From assembly GCA_963849635.1 (NCBI GenBank), contig CAWKIA010000018.1, positions 744,001 through 808,000 on the forward strand: a DNA stretch of 64,000 nt. The letters run 5' to 3'. The DNA is from CAVRUD01 sp963849635 (GTDB lineage: Bacteria; Chloroflexota; Chloroflexia; Thermomicrobiales; UBA6265). The notes under the pieces are model-generated. The model was not told the DNA's origin. It ran no database searches and worked only from the letters and a program-made list of their open reading frames with translations. Position numbers and translations under genes: made by a program. Below, in pieces: positions 19,751 through 28,577 of this stretch; position 1 is the stretch's first letter, and every line of letters starts with the position of its first letter.

Positions 19751-21186
19751 CTATGCGTCGAACTCGCCGGGGTTCTCGCGTTCGGCGATGGTGAGGGCCT
19801 CGTCGGTGATCGTCACCATCAGGTCGATGTCGTCCTTGGTGGCGACCAGCGGCGGAGCAAAGTGAAGGACGTTCCAGGCCCGGGAGATGAAGCCACGCTC
19901 GATGATCAGCTCGTTGACCCGCTTGACGAAGGCGGAGTCCTTCGCCATCGGAGTCCTCTTCTCCTTGTTCTTGACGAACTCGATCGCGCAGAGCAGTCCG
20001 CGACCGCGGACATCGCCGACCGAGATGTGGCCCCGAAGCTCTTCGAGGCGCTCCTTGAGGTAGACACCGGTCTCGGCGCCCCGGCGGACCAGATCTTCCT
20101 GCTCGAAGATCTCGAGGTTCTTCAACGAGGCGGCGGCGCAGACCGGGTGGCCGCCGAAGGTGAGCAGGTGGCCGAACGGCACCTTGCTGTGCTCCTTGTA
20201 GACCTCGTCGAAGATGCTGGTCCGCATGATCGCGGCGGCGGCCGGCGCGTAGCCGGAGGAGAGGCCCTTGGCGATCGTCATGATGTCCGGCGTGATGCCG
20301 TAGTACTCGATGGCGAACATCGTGCCGGCCCGGCCGAAGCCGTTGATGACTTCGTCCGCGATCAGCAGGACGCCGTGCTTGTCGCAGATCTCGCGCAGCA
20401 TCTGCCAGTAGATCTTGCCCGGCGGGTGGACGCCGGCCGCGCTGGAGATCGGCTCGCCGATCACGGCCGCGACCGTCTCGGGACCCTGGTTCTCGATCTC
20501 CTGCTCGACGTAGCGGGCGGCCATGATGTCGGCCTGCTCACCCTCGACGCCGAAGTCGGAGCGGTACCGGTTCGGGTGGGGAACATGGGAGACGCCGTAC
20601 AGGAACGGGCCGAAGTGGTTCTCATTGCGGATGGCGGTCAGGCTCATCGCGCCGGCCGTCATGCCGTGGTAGGAGCCACGGCGGGCGATGACCTTGTAGC
20701 GGCGGGGGAAGCCGCGCAGTGCCTGGACCGACTTGGCGATCTTGAGGGCGGTCTCGACCGCTTCGGAGCCGCCGGAGCAGAAGAAGACGCGGCCGAGGTC
20801 ACCTGGGGTCAGGTCGGAGAGCTTGGCGGCCAACTCGGCGGCGGGGACCGTGGTGAAGTTGTTGGCGGAGACGTAGGCGAGCTTCTTGGCCTGCTCGGCC
20901 ATGGCCTCGCGCGATCTCGGCCCGGCCATGCCCGGCGTTGACCACCCAGAGCCCGGAGATGCCGTCCAGATACTCCTTGCCGTGGATGTCCCATAGGCGG
21001 ACGCCCTCGCCCCTGGCGAAGACCTTGAGTCCGTCCTTCTGGACGACGTCGACTCCAGGTCGTGGAATGGATCCAGACGTGCTCCAGAGCAGCCTCGTGC
21101 AGTCGTTCGAGCGAGCCATCGTCTAGCGACGGCGCATGCCCGTTTGTCTGGGAATCAACGGCAGGGGCTACGGACTTGACGACCAT
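19751..21186 (-). CDS. Class III PLP-dependent aminotransferase, two frameshifts
   Basis: Omega-amino-acid/diamine type aminotransferase of about 475 residues. Start 21186 (MVVKSVAPAVDSQTNGH) has GAGGAGA upstream. The frame changes near 21065 (after VWIHSTTW, continuing RPGVDVVQKDGLKVFARGEG) and near 20920 (after LWVVNAGHGRAEIA, continuing EAMAEQAKKLAYVS). The core is intact: VFFCSGGSEAVETALK for phosphate binding, YHGMTAGAMSLT, GEPISSAAGVHPP, LLIADEVINGFGR with the Asp that binds the pyridine nitrogen, and TIAKGLSSGYAP with the Schiff-base Lys. Likely donors are beta-alanine, GABA, putrescine or taurine with pyruvate or 2-oxoglutarate as acceptor; the sequence alone does not decide. Confidence 0.9.
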
Positions 21187-21314
21187 CCAGCGTCTCCTCG
21201 TATGACGTCGTCGGGTAGGCGCCAGCGAACCGAGCGTGGTTTTCGGCAAAGTGTGGCCAATCAGGCCTGCCACCCAGCCATACCGACGAATGCGCGAGGC
21301 GGAGTATAACAAAC

Positions 21315-21338
21315 GGCCTCCGGGGTACCCCGGAGGCC
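21315..21338. terminator. 24-nt perfect palindrome upstream of the aminotransferase
   Basis: A fully self-complementary GGCCTCCGGGGT/ACCCCGGAGGCC sequence. It lies 100 bases past the stop of the minus-strand HTH gene and 130 bases before the aminotransferase start, so it most simply terminates the HTH gene. Confidence 0.6.
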
Positions 21339-21438
21339 GGCATCCTGGTCGATGACGGGGCCGCGTGATCCTACGTGCAGGGAGAACCAACAGGCCAATC
21401 GGCAACTTGAACCTATCGGCGTTTCGGCTCGTTTTGAC

Positions 21439-21711
21439 TTATCCCTCGGGTCCGCCGGTGGCATTCTGGAGACGAGACTTATTGAGAAAGTCGACGATCT
21501 CGGCCCGGTCGAAGCGGTAGATCCCGCGGGCTCCGTACTGGATGGCGTTGAACCGCCCTTGCCTGGCCCAGTTGATGACGGTGGCTCGATTGACGCCCAA
21601 GATGTCAGCGGCCTGGCGTGTGGTGACATACCCCTGCTCGGGTCGTCCCCCACCGGTTTGATCAGGAATGTCGCCGTTGCTGGAACCAATTTGTGCGGAA
21701 GCCATACCCAT
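21439..21711 (-). CDS. Excisionase/MerR-type helix-turn-helix DNA-binding protein
   Basis: A 90-residue protein. The HTH_17 motif reads GYVTTRQAADILGVNRATVI then NWARQGRFNAIQYGARGIYR, the usual pattern of one-domain MerR-like binders that read a fixed site. Start 21711 (MGMASAQ) is favoured because GGAGAG lies seven bases upstream; an earlier in-frame ATG at 21804 has none. No phage or plasmid genes surround it, so it may be a chromosomal regulator, perhaps of itself or of the divergent oxidoreductase across the 360-base gap. Confidence 0.8.
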   Translation of the reverse strand: MGMASAQIGSSNGDIPDQTGGGRPEQGYVTTRQAADILGVNRATVINWARQGRFNAIQYGARGIYRFDRAEIVDFLNKSRLQNATGGPEG

Positions 21712-22073
21712 GCACCACTCTCCTGCCTTACTCTTAACGCGCTGATCCGATCCGACGCCCGCCATGCTGAAACGCGATGGCTCGCCGGCAACGGTGGGAA
21801 TCAAGGTACGTTGAAAAATCGTTCGATAATGCTGAATCTTGAGGGCGAATGCAATCCGCCTTCCCGGAATTTGGTCTGCGCCAATTGCACTCGCATCAAG
21901 TCCGTTAGCCTCCTAAGATAATCTCCTACGCAAAATCGTTGCCACTTTGCGAATAGTCTCAATGATGTTGTGCCGTGCGAGATTCTGTAGGATTGCGTCC
22001 TGTCGCGTCGTCGGAGGCACAACCGACACGGATCAACCGAAAAAGGGGCTCCGGAACCAATGGAGGCGGGAAC
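21712..22073. other. Divergent intergenic region between the HTH gene and the FAD oxidoreductase
   Basis: About 360 bases, clearly more AT-rich in 21810-21970 than its surroundings, which suits divergent promoters. No operator symmetry stands out strongly enough to report. Confidence 0.4.
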
Positions 22074-23060
22074 GTGACGCGGGAGACCTTCGACATCGCG
22101 GTTGTGGGCGGCGGCCTTGCCGGGCTGAACGCGGCGGTCGGCGCGGCCGAGGCCGGCGCCCGTACGGTGCTTCTCGATGAACAGCCTTCGCCAGATCCGG
22201 GCGCATCGGACGCCATCGGCATAAGTCCTCTGCTCACTCAGCTCAAAGTCGCTGGCGCCGAAGTTCGATACGGCAGTCTTGTTTGGGGGATCTTCGGTGG
22301 GCATCGGCTCGCGGTGTCAGGTGCAGGGGAAGTCACCGACGTGCGCGCGACGACGGTGATCCTGGCGACGGGCTCGATCACGGTGACAGAACCATCTCCA
22401 GGCTGGACCCAACCCGATATCAGGCTGGCGTTGATGGCGGAATGCGCCTCCGGCTACTCGACATCGCTCGGGGGTTGGGTTCCGGGCCGCTCCCGATACC
22501 TCGAATCGTCGATTCCCGGTTTGTTTGTTGCGGGTGACGGCGGCGGAATGTGCTCGAGACCAGAGATTGCGGCGGCAGAGGGTTGGCTCGCCGGTACAAG
22601 CGCGGCCGCCAGCCTTGGGTTTGCTGGCCACAACCGGGAAGACGCCGTTGCCGAGCTGGATCGGATCGCCCCCGGACGACTGGCCGAGATTGCGGCGGTC
22701 GATGCCTGGTACATCCAGGGAGCACTCTCTGGCATTCCACCAGTCGAGTCCTATTCCGACGACCTGCCAGCGATCGACGCAGCTGACCGGGATGACCAAG
22801 ACGAGCGGATGATCTGCCCCTGCGAGGGCATCCGGGAACCCGAGATCCTGGCGGCGATCGCCCATGGGGCCCGAAGTCTGAACGACGTCAAGCGCCGCAC
22901 CAGGGCCGGGATGGGGGTCTGCCAGGGGGTGCAATGCGGCCATCTGATCCGGACGATGATCTGCGAGCAGACGGGGATCGACCCCGCCCGCGTGCCGCCG
23001 ATGACGTCGAGGCCACCGGTCCGATTGCTCCGGCTGGCCGATCTGGCGAGTTTGACGTGA
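22074..23060 (+). CDS. FAD-dependent oxidoreductase with a BFD-like [2Fe-2S] domain
   Basis: A 328-residue protein starting at GTG 22074 after GGAGGCGGG. The N-terminal dinucleotide-binding fold is FDIAVVGGGLAGLNAAVGAA, ending in the acidic residue of TVLLDE. A second FAD motif appears as GLFVAGDGGGM. The C-terminus carries a BFD-like Fe-S cluster: MICPCEGIREPEI, then GMGVCQGVQCGHLIR (C-x-C and C-x4-C). This layout is found in the A/alpha subunits of hydrogen-cyanide synthase, octopine/opine and sarcosine/proline-type dehydrogenases. It is shorter than most of them and no partner subunit (HcnC/DadA-like) is adjacent. The stop overlaps the start of the next gene. Confidence 0.82.
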   Translation: MTRETFDIAVVGGGLAGLNAAVGAAEAGARTVLLDEQPSPDPGASDAIGISPLLTQLKVAGAEVRYGSLVWGIFGGHRLAVSGAGEVTDVRATTVILATGSITVTEPSPGWTQPDIRLALMAECASGYSTSLGGWVPGRSRYLESSIPGLFVAGDGGGMCSRPEIAAAEGWLAGTSAAASLGFAGHNREDAVAELDRIAPGRLAEIAAVDAWYIQGALSGIPPVESYSDDLPAIDAADRDDQDERMICPCEGIREPEILAAIAHGARSLNDVKRRTRAGMGVCQGVQCGHLIRTMICEQTGIDPARVPPMTSRPPVRLLRLADLASLT

Positions 23061-23383
23061 ACAGTACAGCGTCTCCAGAGGGAGGCCCAGGTAGCGGTCA
23101 CGCCGAGGATCGTGCCTGGATGCTTACGCTGCTCGATATCTTGTTCGCGGACTACACCGAGACAGCCGCGGTCCGGTTGCTGCGCGATGATCTGGCGCGG
23201 GAGGCGACGGCGTCTCTCCTCCTCGCGGAGATGACAGAGCGCGGGGTAACCGGGGTCAGCTTGGACAGTGCCGCCGGGGACAACTTGCTCCAGGGATTAC
23301 TCGCATTGCGGGCGAAGTTCACTTGGGCCGAGGCGCGGGAGAAGGTGGCGCGGAACATCGCTATGTATGATGGAGAGCGATAG
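23057..23383 (+). CDS. Small hypothetical protein translationally coupled to the FAD oxidoreductase
   Basis: A 108-residue soluble, mostly helical and acidic protein whose GTG start overlaps the TGA of the oxidoreductase (GTGA at 23057-23060). No family is recognised. The segment WMLTLLDILFADYTETAAVR followed by RLLRDDLAREA and the C-terminal FTWAEAREKVARNIAM suggest a helical bundle. The overlap implies a stoichiometric partner or accessory role, which is inference. Confidence 0.6.
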   Translation: MNSTASPEGGPGSGHAEDRAWMLTLLDILFADYTETAAVRLLRDDLAREATASLLLAEMTERGVTGVSLDSAAGDNLLQGLLALRAKFTWAEAREKVARNIAMYDGER

Positions 23384-23487
23384 ACTACAGGACGAGATGT
23401 TAAGCATCGCCTGGCTGTCCGCCTCGGAAGTCAATTGCCAGCGGCTGGTCCGGCGAGTCGTGCCAGCTCGCTCTGTGAGGAAACTCG

Positions 23488-24642
23488 TTGACCTCCCACC
23501 CCTCTCCCACCCGGGTGATGATCAACACGGCCGCGGTGCTGGCCGTGATCGCGTTGGCCTGGGTGTTGATCCAGATCCGCTCGGTGATGCTCCTCCTCAT
23601 CATCGGCATCATCTTCGCCGCCGCGATCGAGCCCTTGGTCTACCGGTTGCGCTTGCGCGGCTTGTCGCGCGGGCAGGCAATCTTGGCGATCTACGCGGGC
23701 TTGCTGGCGGTCGTGGGTCTGATCGTCTTCTTGATCGTGCCGCCGCTGGTCACCCAGGCGACCGAGCTTTTCGATGGGATTCCCGGAATTCTCGATAATC
23801 TGAAGTCCCAGGCCCTGGCCGCCGATAACGACTTCATGAATACGACGGGAGCCAAGACGATCACCCGCATCGAGAATGCCTACCGGGCCGTTCGTGACGA
23901 TCCGCCGATCGCGGGTTCGACCGCGGTCTCGTGGGTGACCTCGGTCGCGGGGTTTCTGTTTACCACCGTCTCGGTCATGATCGTCGCCTTCTACTGGATG
24001 ACGGAGAAGGCGATCATCAAGCGTGTCTTCCTGGGCCTGATCCCCCTCGATCGCCGGGACCGGGCCCACGGCCTGTGGGACCAGATCGAACGACGGATCG
24101 GCGGTTGGGTCCGGGGCCAGCTCATCCTGATGGCGACGATCGGGATCATCTCGGCGATTGCCTACTTCCTGATGGACCTCGACTTCTGGCTGCCACTGGG
24201 GATCTTCGCCGGGCTGACGGAGGCTGTCCCCTTCCTCGGGCCGTTCATCGGCGGCGGCGCGGCGGTGATGGTCGCGCTGACGGTCTCCTGGGAGAAGGGA
24301 CTCCTGGTAATGGCCTTTGTGATTGCGCTCCAGCAGCTCGAGGGAGCGGTGCTGGTGCCCAGAGTCATGAAGAATGCGGTCGGAATGACTCCACTCACCG
24401 TTGTCTTGGCCGTACTGATTGGTGGGGCGCTCGCGGGGCCGATTGGCTCGATCCTGGCGATACCGGTAGCGGCGGCGGTCCAGGTGTTGATCCAAGATCT
24501 GATCCGGAATCGCAGCGACGATTCCGACAAAATCGACGATTCAGTACCGCCGGCGCCGACAGCCGCACTCGGCACGAACGGCACGACCCACGCAACGGTC
24601 GATCAGGGCGTCGCGACCGCCTTGGGCCGAGAGGGGAACTGA
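23488..24642 (+). CDS. AI-2E-family transporter (PerM/YdiK type)
   Basis: A 384-residue integral membrane protein. Two N-terminal helices (VLAVIALAWVLIQIRSVMLL, LLIIGIIFAAAIEPLV), a soluble segment around residues 90-150, then several further helices including LILMATIGIISAIAYFLM. The family hallmark is FAGLTEAVPFLGPFIGGGAA followed by EGAVLVPRVMKNAVGMTPL. Members export small molecules, Na+ or AI-2; the substrate here is unknown. TTG 23488 follows TGAGGAA. The C-terminal 40 residues are polar and disordered. Confidence 0.9.
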   Translation: MTSHPSPTRVMINTAAVLAVIALAWVLIQIRSVMLLLIIGIIFAAAIEPLVYRLRLRGLSRGQAILAIYAGLLAVVGLIVFLIVPPLVTQATELFDGIPGILDNLKSQALAADNDFMNTTGAKTITRIENAYRAVRDDPPIAGSTAVSWVTSVAGFLFTTVSVMIVAFYWMTEKAIIKRVFLGLIPLDRRDRAHGLWDQIERRIGGWVRGQLILMATIGIISAIAYFLMDLDFWLPLGIFAGLTEAVPFLGPFIGGGAAVMVALTVSWEKGLLVMAFVIALQQLEGAVLVPRVMKNAVGMTPLTVVLAVLIGGALAGPIGSILAIPVAAAVQVLIQDLIRNRSDDSDKIDDSVPPAPTAALGTNGTTHATVDQGVATALGREGN

Positions 24643-24775
24643 CACCGGGCTCCCACCGCAAGAGACGCAACAAGCGGCGGACTCGATTGCACCCAGCGCG
24701 TAAACTTCGTGGTTGACTTGGGCCGGACGTCCTCCAGGACCCGCAGCCTCCGCCCGCAATGAAGGACGACCCTCC

Positions 24776-25783
24776 GTGGTAAACGTTGCCGCATCGCCCG
24801 TGACGATCGTCGGGCTATTCGAGGACCGCATCGACGCGGAGGATGCCCTGCTGGCGATGCGCCGGTCGCAGGAGCATCCCGATCAGGTCTCTCTGCTGAT
24901 CCGGGCATCGAGCCACACCGGAGAAGAGGAAGAGGCCACCGACAATGTGGCCAGGGCGTTGGTGAACACCGCCCTCGACGCCGTCGGCGACTGGTTGCAG
25001 GGATTGACCTCGGTAATCGTACCGGAGCGTGGAACGTATCTGGCGGCGGGCCCGCTCGGGGCGGCCCTGACCGGGATCGCGATCGAACACGAAACTCCCG
25101 CCCACCATCCCGATCTTCCCGCCCCACAGGGCGGCGAAGCCATCAGTCTGCTGCACACCTTCGTCGAGTTTGGCTTCGGCAACGACGAGGCCTCCTACCT
25201 GGAGCACCGGTTGGCCGCGGGTGCGGTTATCGTCGCACTGACGTCCAGCCAGCGTGGCAGGCTGCAAGCGTCCCGTCGTGTGTTCGCCGACTACAACGCG
25301 GTGCACATCGGCCAGGCGCGGACCGATGCAATGCTGGCGGCCGAGGCGAGCGCCCTGCTGGCGGCCGGACCGGAAGCATCGCACAGCGGTGATGTGATCG
25401 TGGCTGACGCAGTCGCCACCATTCGCCATCTCTGCGAGGCTGCCGCGGGGATCCCGGGATATAGCGGTACCTGTGGCTCGGACGTCATCGACACAACTGG
25501 CCGTGGCACCGGGGTCGTCCACGACTTACTCGGCGACGATGGAGGCGAGGGCGGACCAGTCGTTCGCTACGTCGTGGTTGCATTCGGCGGGCTGCTTGGG
25601 CTCGGGCGGAACTTCGTCGCCATCCCTCGCGAGCTGGTGGATGTGGCGGGCCGCCCCGTCAAGACGCGGATCGATCGGGAGACGGTCCACCGGAGCCCAC
25701 GGTTCGACCCGAACGCGCCGTTTAGCCGCCGCCTGGAATCGGCGATCTGCGGCTACTTTCAGACCAAGCCGTACTGGGAGTAG
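24776..25783 (+). CDS. Stress-protein-like protein with a C-terminal PRC-barrel domain
   Basis: A 335-residue protein. The N-terminus PVTIVGLFEDRIDAEDALLA resembles the general-stress YflT/DUF1269-like ferredoxin fold that begins many Chloroflexota proteins. A Gly/Ala-rich middle (LAAGPLGAALTGIAI) could form a short membrane hairpin. The C-terminus GTCGSDVIDTTGRGTGVVHD ... FVAIPRELVDVAGRPVKTRI is a PRC-barrel pattern, as in RimM and photosynthetic reaction-centre H subunits. GTG 24776 follows AAGGA with a longish spacer; an earlier in-frame ATG lies at 24713. The role is unknown, possibly structural or regulatory at the membrane. Confidence 0.6.
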   Translation: MVNVAASPVTIVGLFEDRIDAEDALLAMRRSQEHPDQVSLLIRASSHTGEEEEATDNVARALVNTALDAVGDWLQGLTSVIVPERGTYLAAGPLGAALTGIAIEHETPAHHPDLPAPQGGEAISLLHTFVEFGFGNDEASYLEHRLAAGAVIVALTSSQRGRLQASRRVFADYNAVHIGQARTDAMLAAEASALLAAGPEASHSGDVIVADAVATIRHLCEAAAGIPGYSGTCGSDVIDTTGRGTGVVHDLLGDDGGEGGPVVRYVVVAFGGLLGLGRNFVAIPRELVDVAGRPVKTRIDRETVHRSPRFDPNAPFSRRLESAICGYFQTKPYWE

Positions 25784-25839
25784 CCGGTCATCGCCGGCTA
25801 CTCTCAAATGAGGAATCATTGTCCTGGCGTCTGGAGACG

Positions 25840-26319
25840 CTATTGGATCGCGAGCCGGACCGCCTGAAGGATATTCCCGGGCAACGGTGCGCCAGCTTCG
25901 CGGAAGAGGATCTTGCCGCCCTGGCCGACGACGACGACAGTGCGCTGAATCCCGGAGCCATCCTCCCTAATCGCGCCGTACGTCTCGGCGATTTTCCTGC
26001 CTTCGTCCACGATCAGGTCGAAGGGCAGGTCGAGCTCCTCGATGAACGCCCGGTGACTGGCAGCGTCTGCCGGGTTGACCCCGAAGGGGATGATGCTCGC
26101 CTCAAAGAACCGTTCGATCGTCGCGCCAACGGCGGACAACTGGTTCCGTCAGCCAGTGGTCATATCCGCGGGGTAGAAGATCAGCAGGACATGGCTCTGC
26201 TGGTACAGATCGCTGAGGCGGTACTCGTCGCCCTCAGTGCCTTTGGCATTGAAGTCGGGCGCCACGTCACCGACTTGAGGCGGCGTACTTGGCGTTGGAT
26301 GAGTTGACAACTGCGGCAT
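25840..26319 (-). CDS. BCP/AhpC-like peroxiredoxin with in-frame TGA at the peroxidatic cysteine (selenoprotein candidate)
   Basis: Peroxiredoxins reduce peroxides through one reactive Cys. Reading from ATG 26319: VGDVAPDFNAKGTEGDEYRL, SDLYQQSHVLLIFYPADMTT, G, TGA (26149-26151), RNQLSAVGATIERF, then FGVNPADAASHRAFIEELDL and TVVVVGQGGKILFRE to TAG at 25840-25842. Both sides are in one frame with no other stop, giving 159 codons, the normal BCP size. The TGA falls where the family has the Cys of FxPGC (T-x-x-C), so TTG-U would be a TxxU motif. The usual resolving Cys five residues on is Ser. Selenocysteine is the attractive reading; a TGC-to-TGA mutation or base error is the alternative. GAGGAG abuts the ATG, so TTG 26310, nine bases on, may be the real start. 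Confidence 0.75.
26118..26139 (-). promoter_or_regulatory. Possible bacterial SECIS hairpin 3' of the in-frame TGA
   Basis: On the minus strand TTGTCCGCC pairs with GGCG-C-GACGA (one bulged C, one G-U pair) around a GTT loop. The loop begins 18 bases after the TGA and its first base is G. Bacterial SECIS elements are hairpins directly after the UGA with a G near the start of the loop; the spacing and loop fit. Short hairpins are common in GC-rich coding sequence, so this is only suggestive. Confidence 0.35.
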
Positions 26320-26461
26320 CTCCTCGCGAAGCCGGGGTCAGCGTTCGCCGCGATCTACGGTGAACGGCGTGCGGCATTGTAGCGGGTTGTGTTGGAGTCG
26401 GGGACGAGGTGTTGCCGTCTATTTTTGCGCCCAACCATCCGGAATGGGACGCCGTGCCCTT

Positions 26462-26490
26462 GTCGCCCGGAGCTAATGACCCCGGGCGAC
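26462..26490. repeat. Short copy of a dispersed palindromic intergenic repeat
   Basis: GTCGCCCGG-AGCTAATGACC-CCGGGCGAC forms a 9-bp hairpin and matches the outer ends of the larger repeats at 38077-38231 and 60531-60687 and the short copy at 43742-43770. It lies in the 183-base gap between the peroxiredoxin and the second GNAT gene. Confidence 0.65.
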
Positions 26491-26502
26491 GTCAAGACTC
26501 GG

Positions 26503-27006
26503 TCACACTTTACGCCGATTGCTCCAGACTTCTGGATCAGGATCGGGCAGGGTGAGCAGCATGATCGCCTCGTCGTCTTCGACCTCGCCGGTGTCGCGGA
26601 AGCCGTGGCGCTCATAGAGACGTTTGGCGCGGTCGTTGCCGAGGACGCACCCCAGGCGGATCTCATTGACACCGTGGAGGTCAGTCATCCTGGCAATGAG
26701 GGCGTCCATCGACGCATGGCCGTAGCCCTTCCCCTGGTGATTGACGCCGATCATCAAGCGGATGATCCACCAGCGCCCGGTGTCGACCTCATGGCCATAC
26801 ATCGCGAAGCCAACGACAGTCTCTCCGGCCGCGATCGCGAGAGGCACGAAGGTAGGCTCAACTTTTGCTTGTGCGATCGAGTAGAGGTTTGAGGCAACGA
26901 ATCCTTCTTGGTCCGCTGTGACCTTGAGGTCGATGCACGCCTTGAAGTTGGCGCGGTTGACCGGTTCGAGCGTGACAACGGGCGATTGGTCCACGACGGC
27001 TCCCAT
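26503..27006 (-). CDS. GNAT-family N-acetyltransferase (spermidine/diamine acetyltransferase-like)
   Basis: A 167-residue acetyltransferase starting MGAVVDQSPVVTLEPVNRAN. The segment NFKACIDLKVTADQEGFVAS followed by NLYSIAQAKVEP is characteristic of PaiA/BltD-type polyamine acetyltransferases. The acetyl-CoA site is IRLMIGVNHQGKGYGHASMD (QGKGYG being the pyrophosphate-binding loop) and the C-terminal motif is NDRAKRLYERHGF. It may acetylate spermidine or a similar polyamine; that is inference from family. It stands alone on the minus strand. Confidence 0.87.
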   Translation of the reverse strand: MGAVVDQSPVVTLEPVNRANFKACIDLKVTADQEGFVASNLYSIAQAKVEPTFVPLAIAAGETVVGFAMYGHEVDTGRWWIIRLMIGVNHQGKGYGHASMDALIARMTDLHGVNEIRLGCVLGNDRAKRLYERHGFRDTGEVEDDEAIMLLTLPDPDPEVWSNRRKV

Positions 27007-27122
27007 GCTGCTTACCACTGGCGTCGTCCGTGAGACGCATTTGACCACGTTCCGACACAAAACGGCGGGGCGCCCCGGTTGGAGCGCTCCGCCAGCGATG
27101 CTCTATTGAGGAATGTGAGCAG

Positions 27123-28394
27123 CTACGGTACCGACAGCATCCGATCGAGAGCGACACGGGCCTCTTCGGCCGTCTTGGGATCGACCTTGATCTCGTTGAC
27201 GACCTCACCGGCGGCCAGGTGCTCCAGCGTCCAGAGGACATAGGCGGGGTGGACCCGGTACATCGTGGAGCAGGGGCAGATGACGGGATCGAGGCAGAAG
27301 ACGTGCTTGTCGGGGAATTCAGCGTCGAGGCGGCGGACAAGGTTGATCTCGGTGCCGACTGCCCAGGTTGTGCCACTGGGGGCCGCGCGGATCGTGTCGA
27401 TGATGAACTCGGTCGATCCGTCCATGTCGGCGGCCTGAACGACTTCCAGCCGGCACTCCGGGTGAACAATGACGTTGACGCCGGGGTGATCGGCCCGGGC
27501 CTTCTCGATCTGCTCGACCGAGAAGCGGGCGTGGACGGAGCAATAGCCCTTCCACAAGATGACGGTAGCGTTTTGCAGCGCCTCGGGCGTGTTACCGCCA
27601 AGGGGCTGGAAGGGGTCCCAGACGACCATCTTGTCGGCGGGAATACCCTTCTTGACGGCGGTATTGCGGCCCAGGTGCTCGTCCGGGAAGAAGATCAACT
27701 TCTCGCCTCGTTCGAAGGCCCAATCGAAGACCCGACCCGCGTTCGACGAGGTGCAGACGATCCCGCCGTTGCGGCCGCAGAATGCCTTCAGGGACGCGGC
27801 GGAGTTCATGTAGGTGATGGGGATCACGCCGGTGACGCCCAGGCTCTTCAGGGTGCTCCAGGCGGCCTCGACATCCTCGGGCTTGGCCATATCGGCCATC
27901 GAGCAGCCTGCCTCCAGATTGGGCAGGATCACTCGCTGGTTGGGGCCGGAAAGAATATCGGCGCTCTCCGCCATGAAGTGGACGCCGCAGAAGAGGATGA
28001 ACTCGGCGTCGCCGCGGCCGGCGGCCTGCTGCGAGAGCTTGAAAGAGTCGCCGCGAAAGTCGGCGAACTGGATCACCTCGTCGCGCTGATAGTGGTGGCC
28101 GAGAACGACCAGGCGATCACCCAGCTCGCGGCGCAGTGCCCAAATACGGGCGTCGCGCTCGACGGCGTCCATCTTGAAGTACGCGCGGGGGATGCGCTCC
28201 TGGCGCAGAGGTCCAACCCCATAGGCCCGGAGGCGATCATAGGCGCCGACACCCTCTTCGGGAACACAGGAGGCGGGATCGAGCTGGGGATTGACCAACC
28301 AGGGAAGCGGGGCCGACTGTGTACTTGACGCTGTACCTGGCACGTCGCCGGGCACCATCACGCCTGCGACGCGCTGACGAAGATCGAGAACCAT
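27123..28394 (-). CDS. nadA: Quinolinate synthase A
   Basis: NadA condenses iminoaspartate with dihydroxyacetone phosphate to quinolinate in NAD synthesis, using a [4Fe-4S] cluster. The 423-residue protein has LGHHYQRDEVIQFADFRGDS, FCGVHFMAESADIL with the first cluster Cys, LPNLEAGCSMADM, VHPECRLEV and the C-terminal CLDPVICPCSTMYRVHP. GGAGGAG precedes the ATG at 28394. The first 65 residues (rich in Pro and Val) are extra relative to short NadA proteins and match the longer bacterial form. NadB and NadC are not in the window. The frame is uninterrupted. Confidence 0.95.
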   Translation of the reverse strand: MVLDLRQRVAGVMVPGDVPGTASSTQSAPLPWLVNPQLDPASCVPEEGVGAYDRLRAYGVGPLRQERIPRAYFKMDAVERDARIWALRRELGDRLVVLGHHYQRDEVIQFADFRGDSFKLSQQAAGRGDAEFILFCGVHFMAESADILSGPNQRVILPNLEAGCSMADMAKPEDVEAAWSTLKSLGVTGVIPITYMNSAASLKAFCGRNGGIVCTSSNAGRVFDWAFERGEKLIFFPDEHLGRNTAVKKGIPADKMVVWDPFQPLGGNTPEALQNATVILWKGYCSVHARFSVEQIEKARADHPGVNVIVHPECRLEVVQAADMDGSTEFIIDTIRAAPSGTTWAVGTEINLVRRLDAEFPDKHVFCLDPVICPCSTMYRVHPAYVLWTLEHLAAGEVVNEIKVDPKTAEEARVALDRMLSVP

Positions 28395-28577
28395 CCAGGG
28401 AGCTCCTCCCGTTCCACCCGGAACGGGTACCCCGATACCCACGACGTGCGTGTGCGGGGAGACGAGCGGAGGACGTTCGAGGCGATGGTGCCCCGCTCGC
28501 GGGCGACCGATCACGCCGAAAGCATATCCGCATCATGAGTAATTGTCAAGATGACACTAAGTCGGATTTCAACGACA

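Noticed and set aside
19589..20941. 450-residue plus-strand frame across the aminotransferase
   Set aside because: Antisense to an aminotransferase with clear PLP motifs; GC-rich third positions keep the opposite strand open.
27219..28328. 369-residue plus-strand frame over nadA
   Set aside because: Antisense shadow of a well-supported NadA coding sequence.
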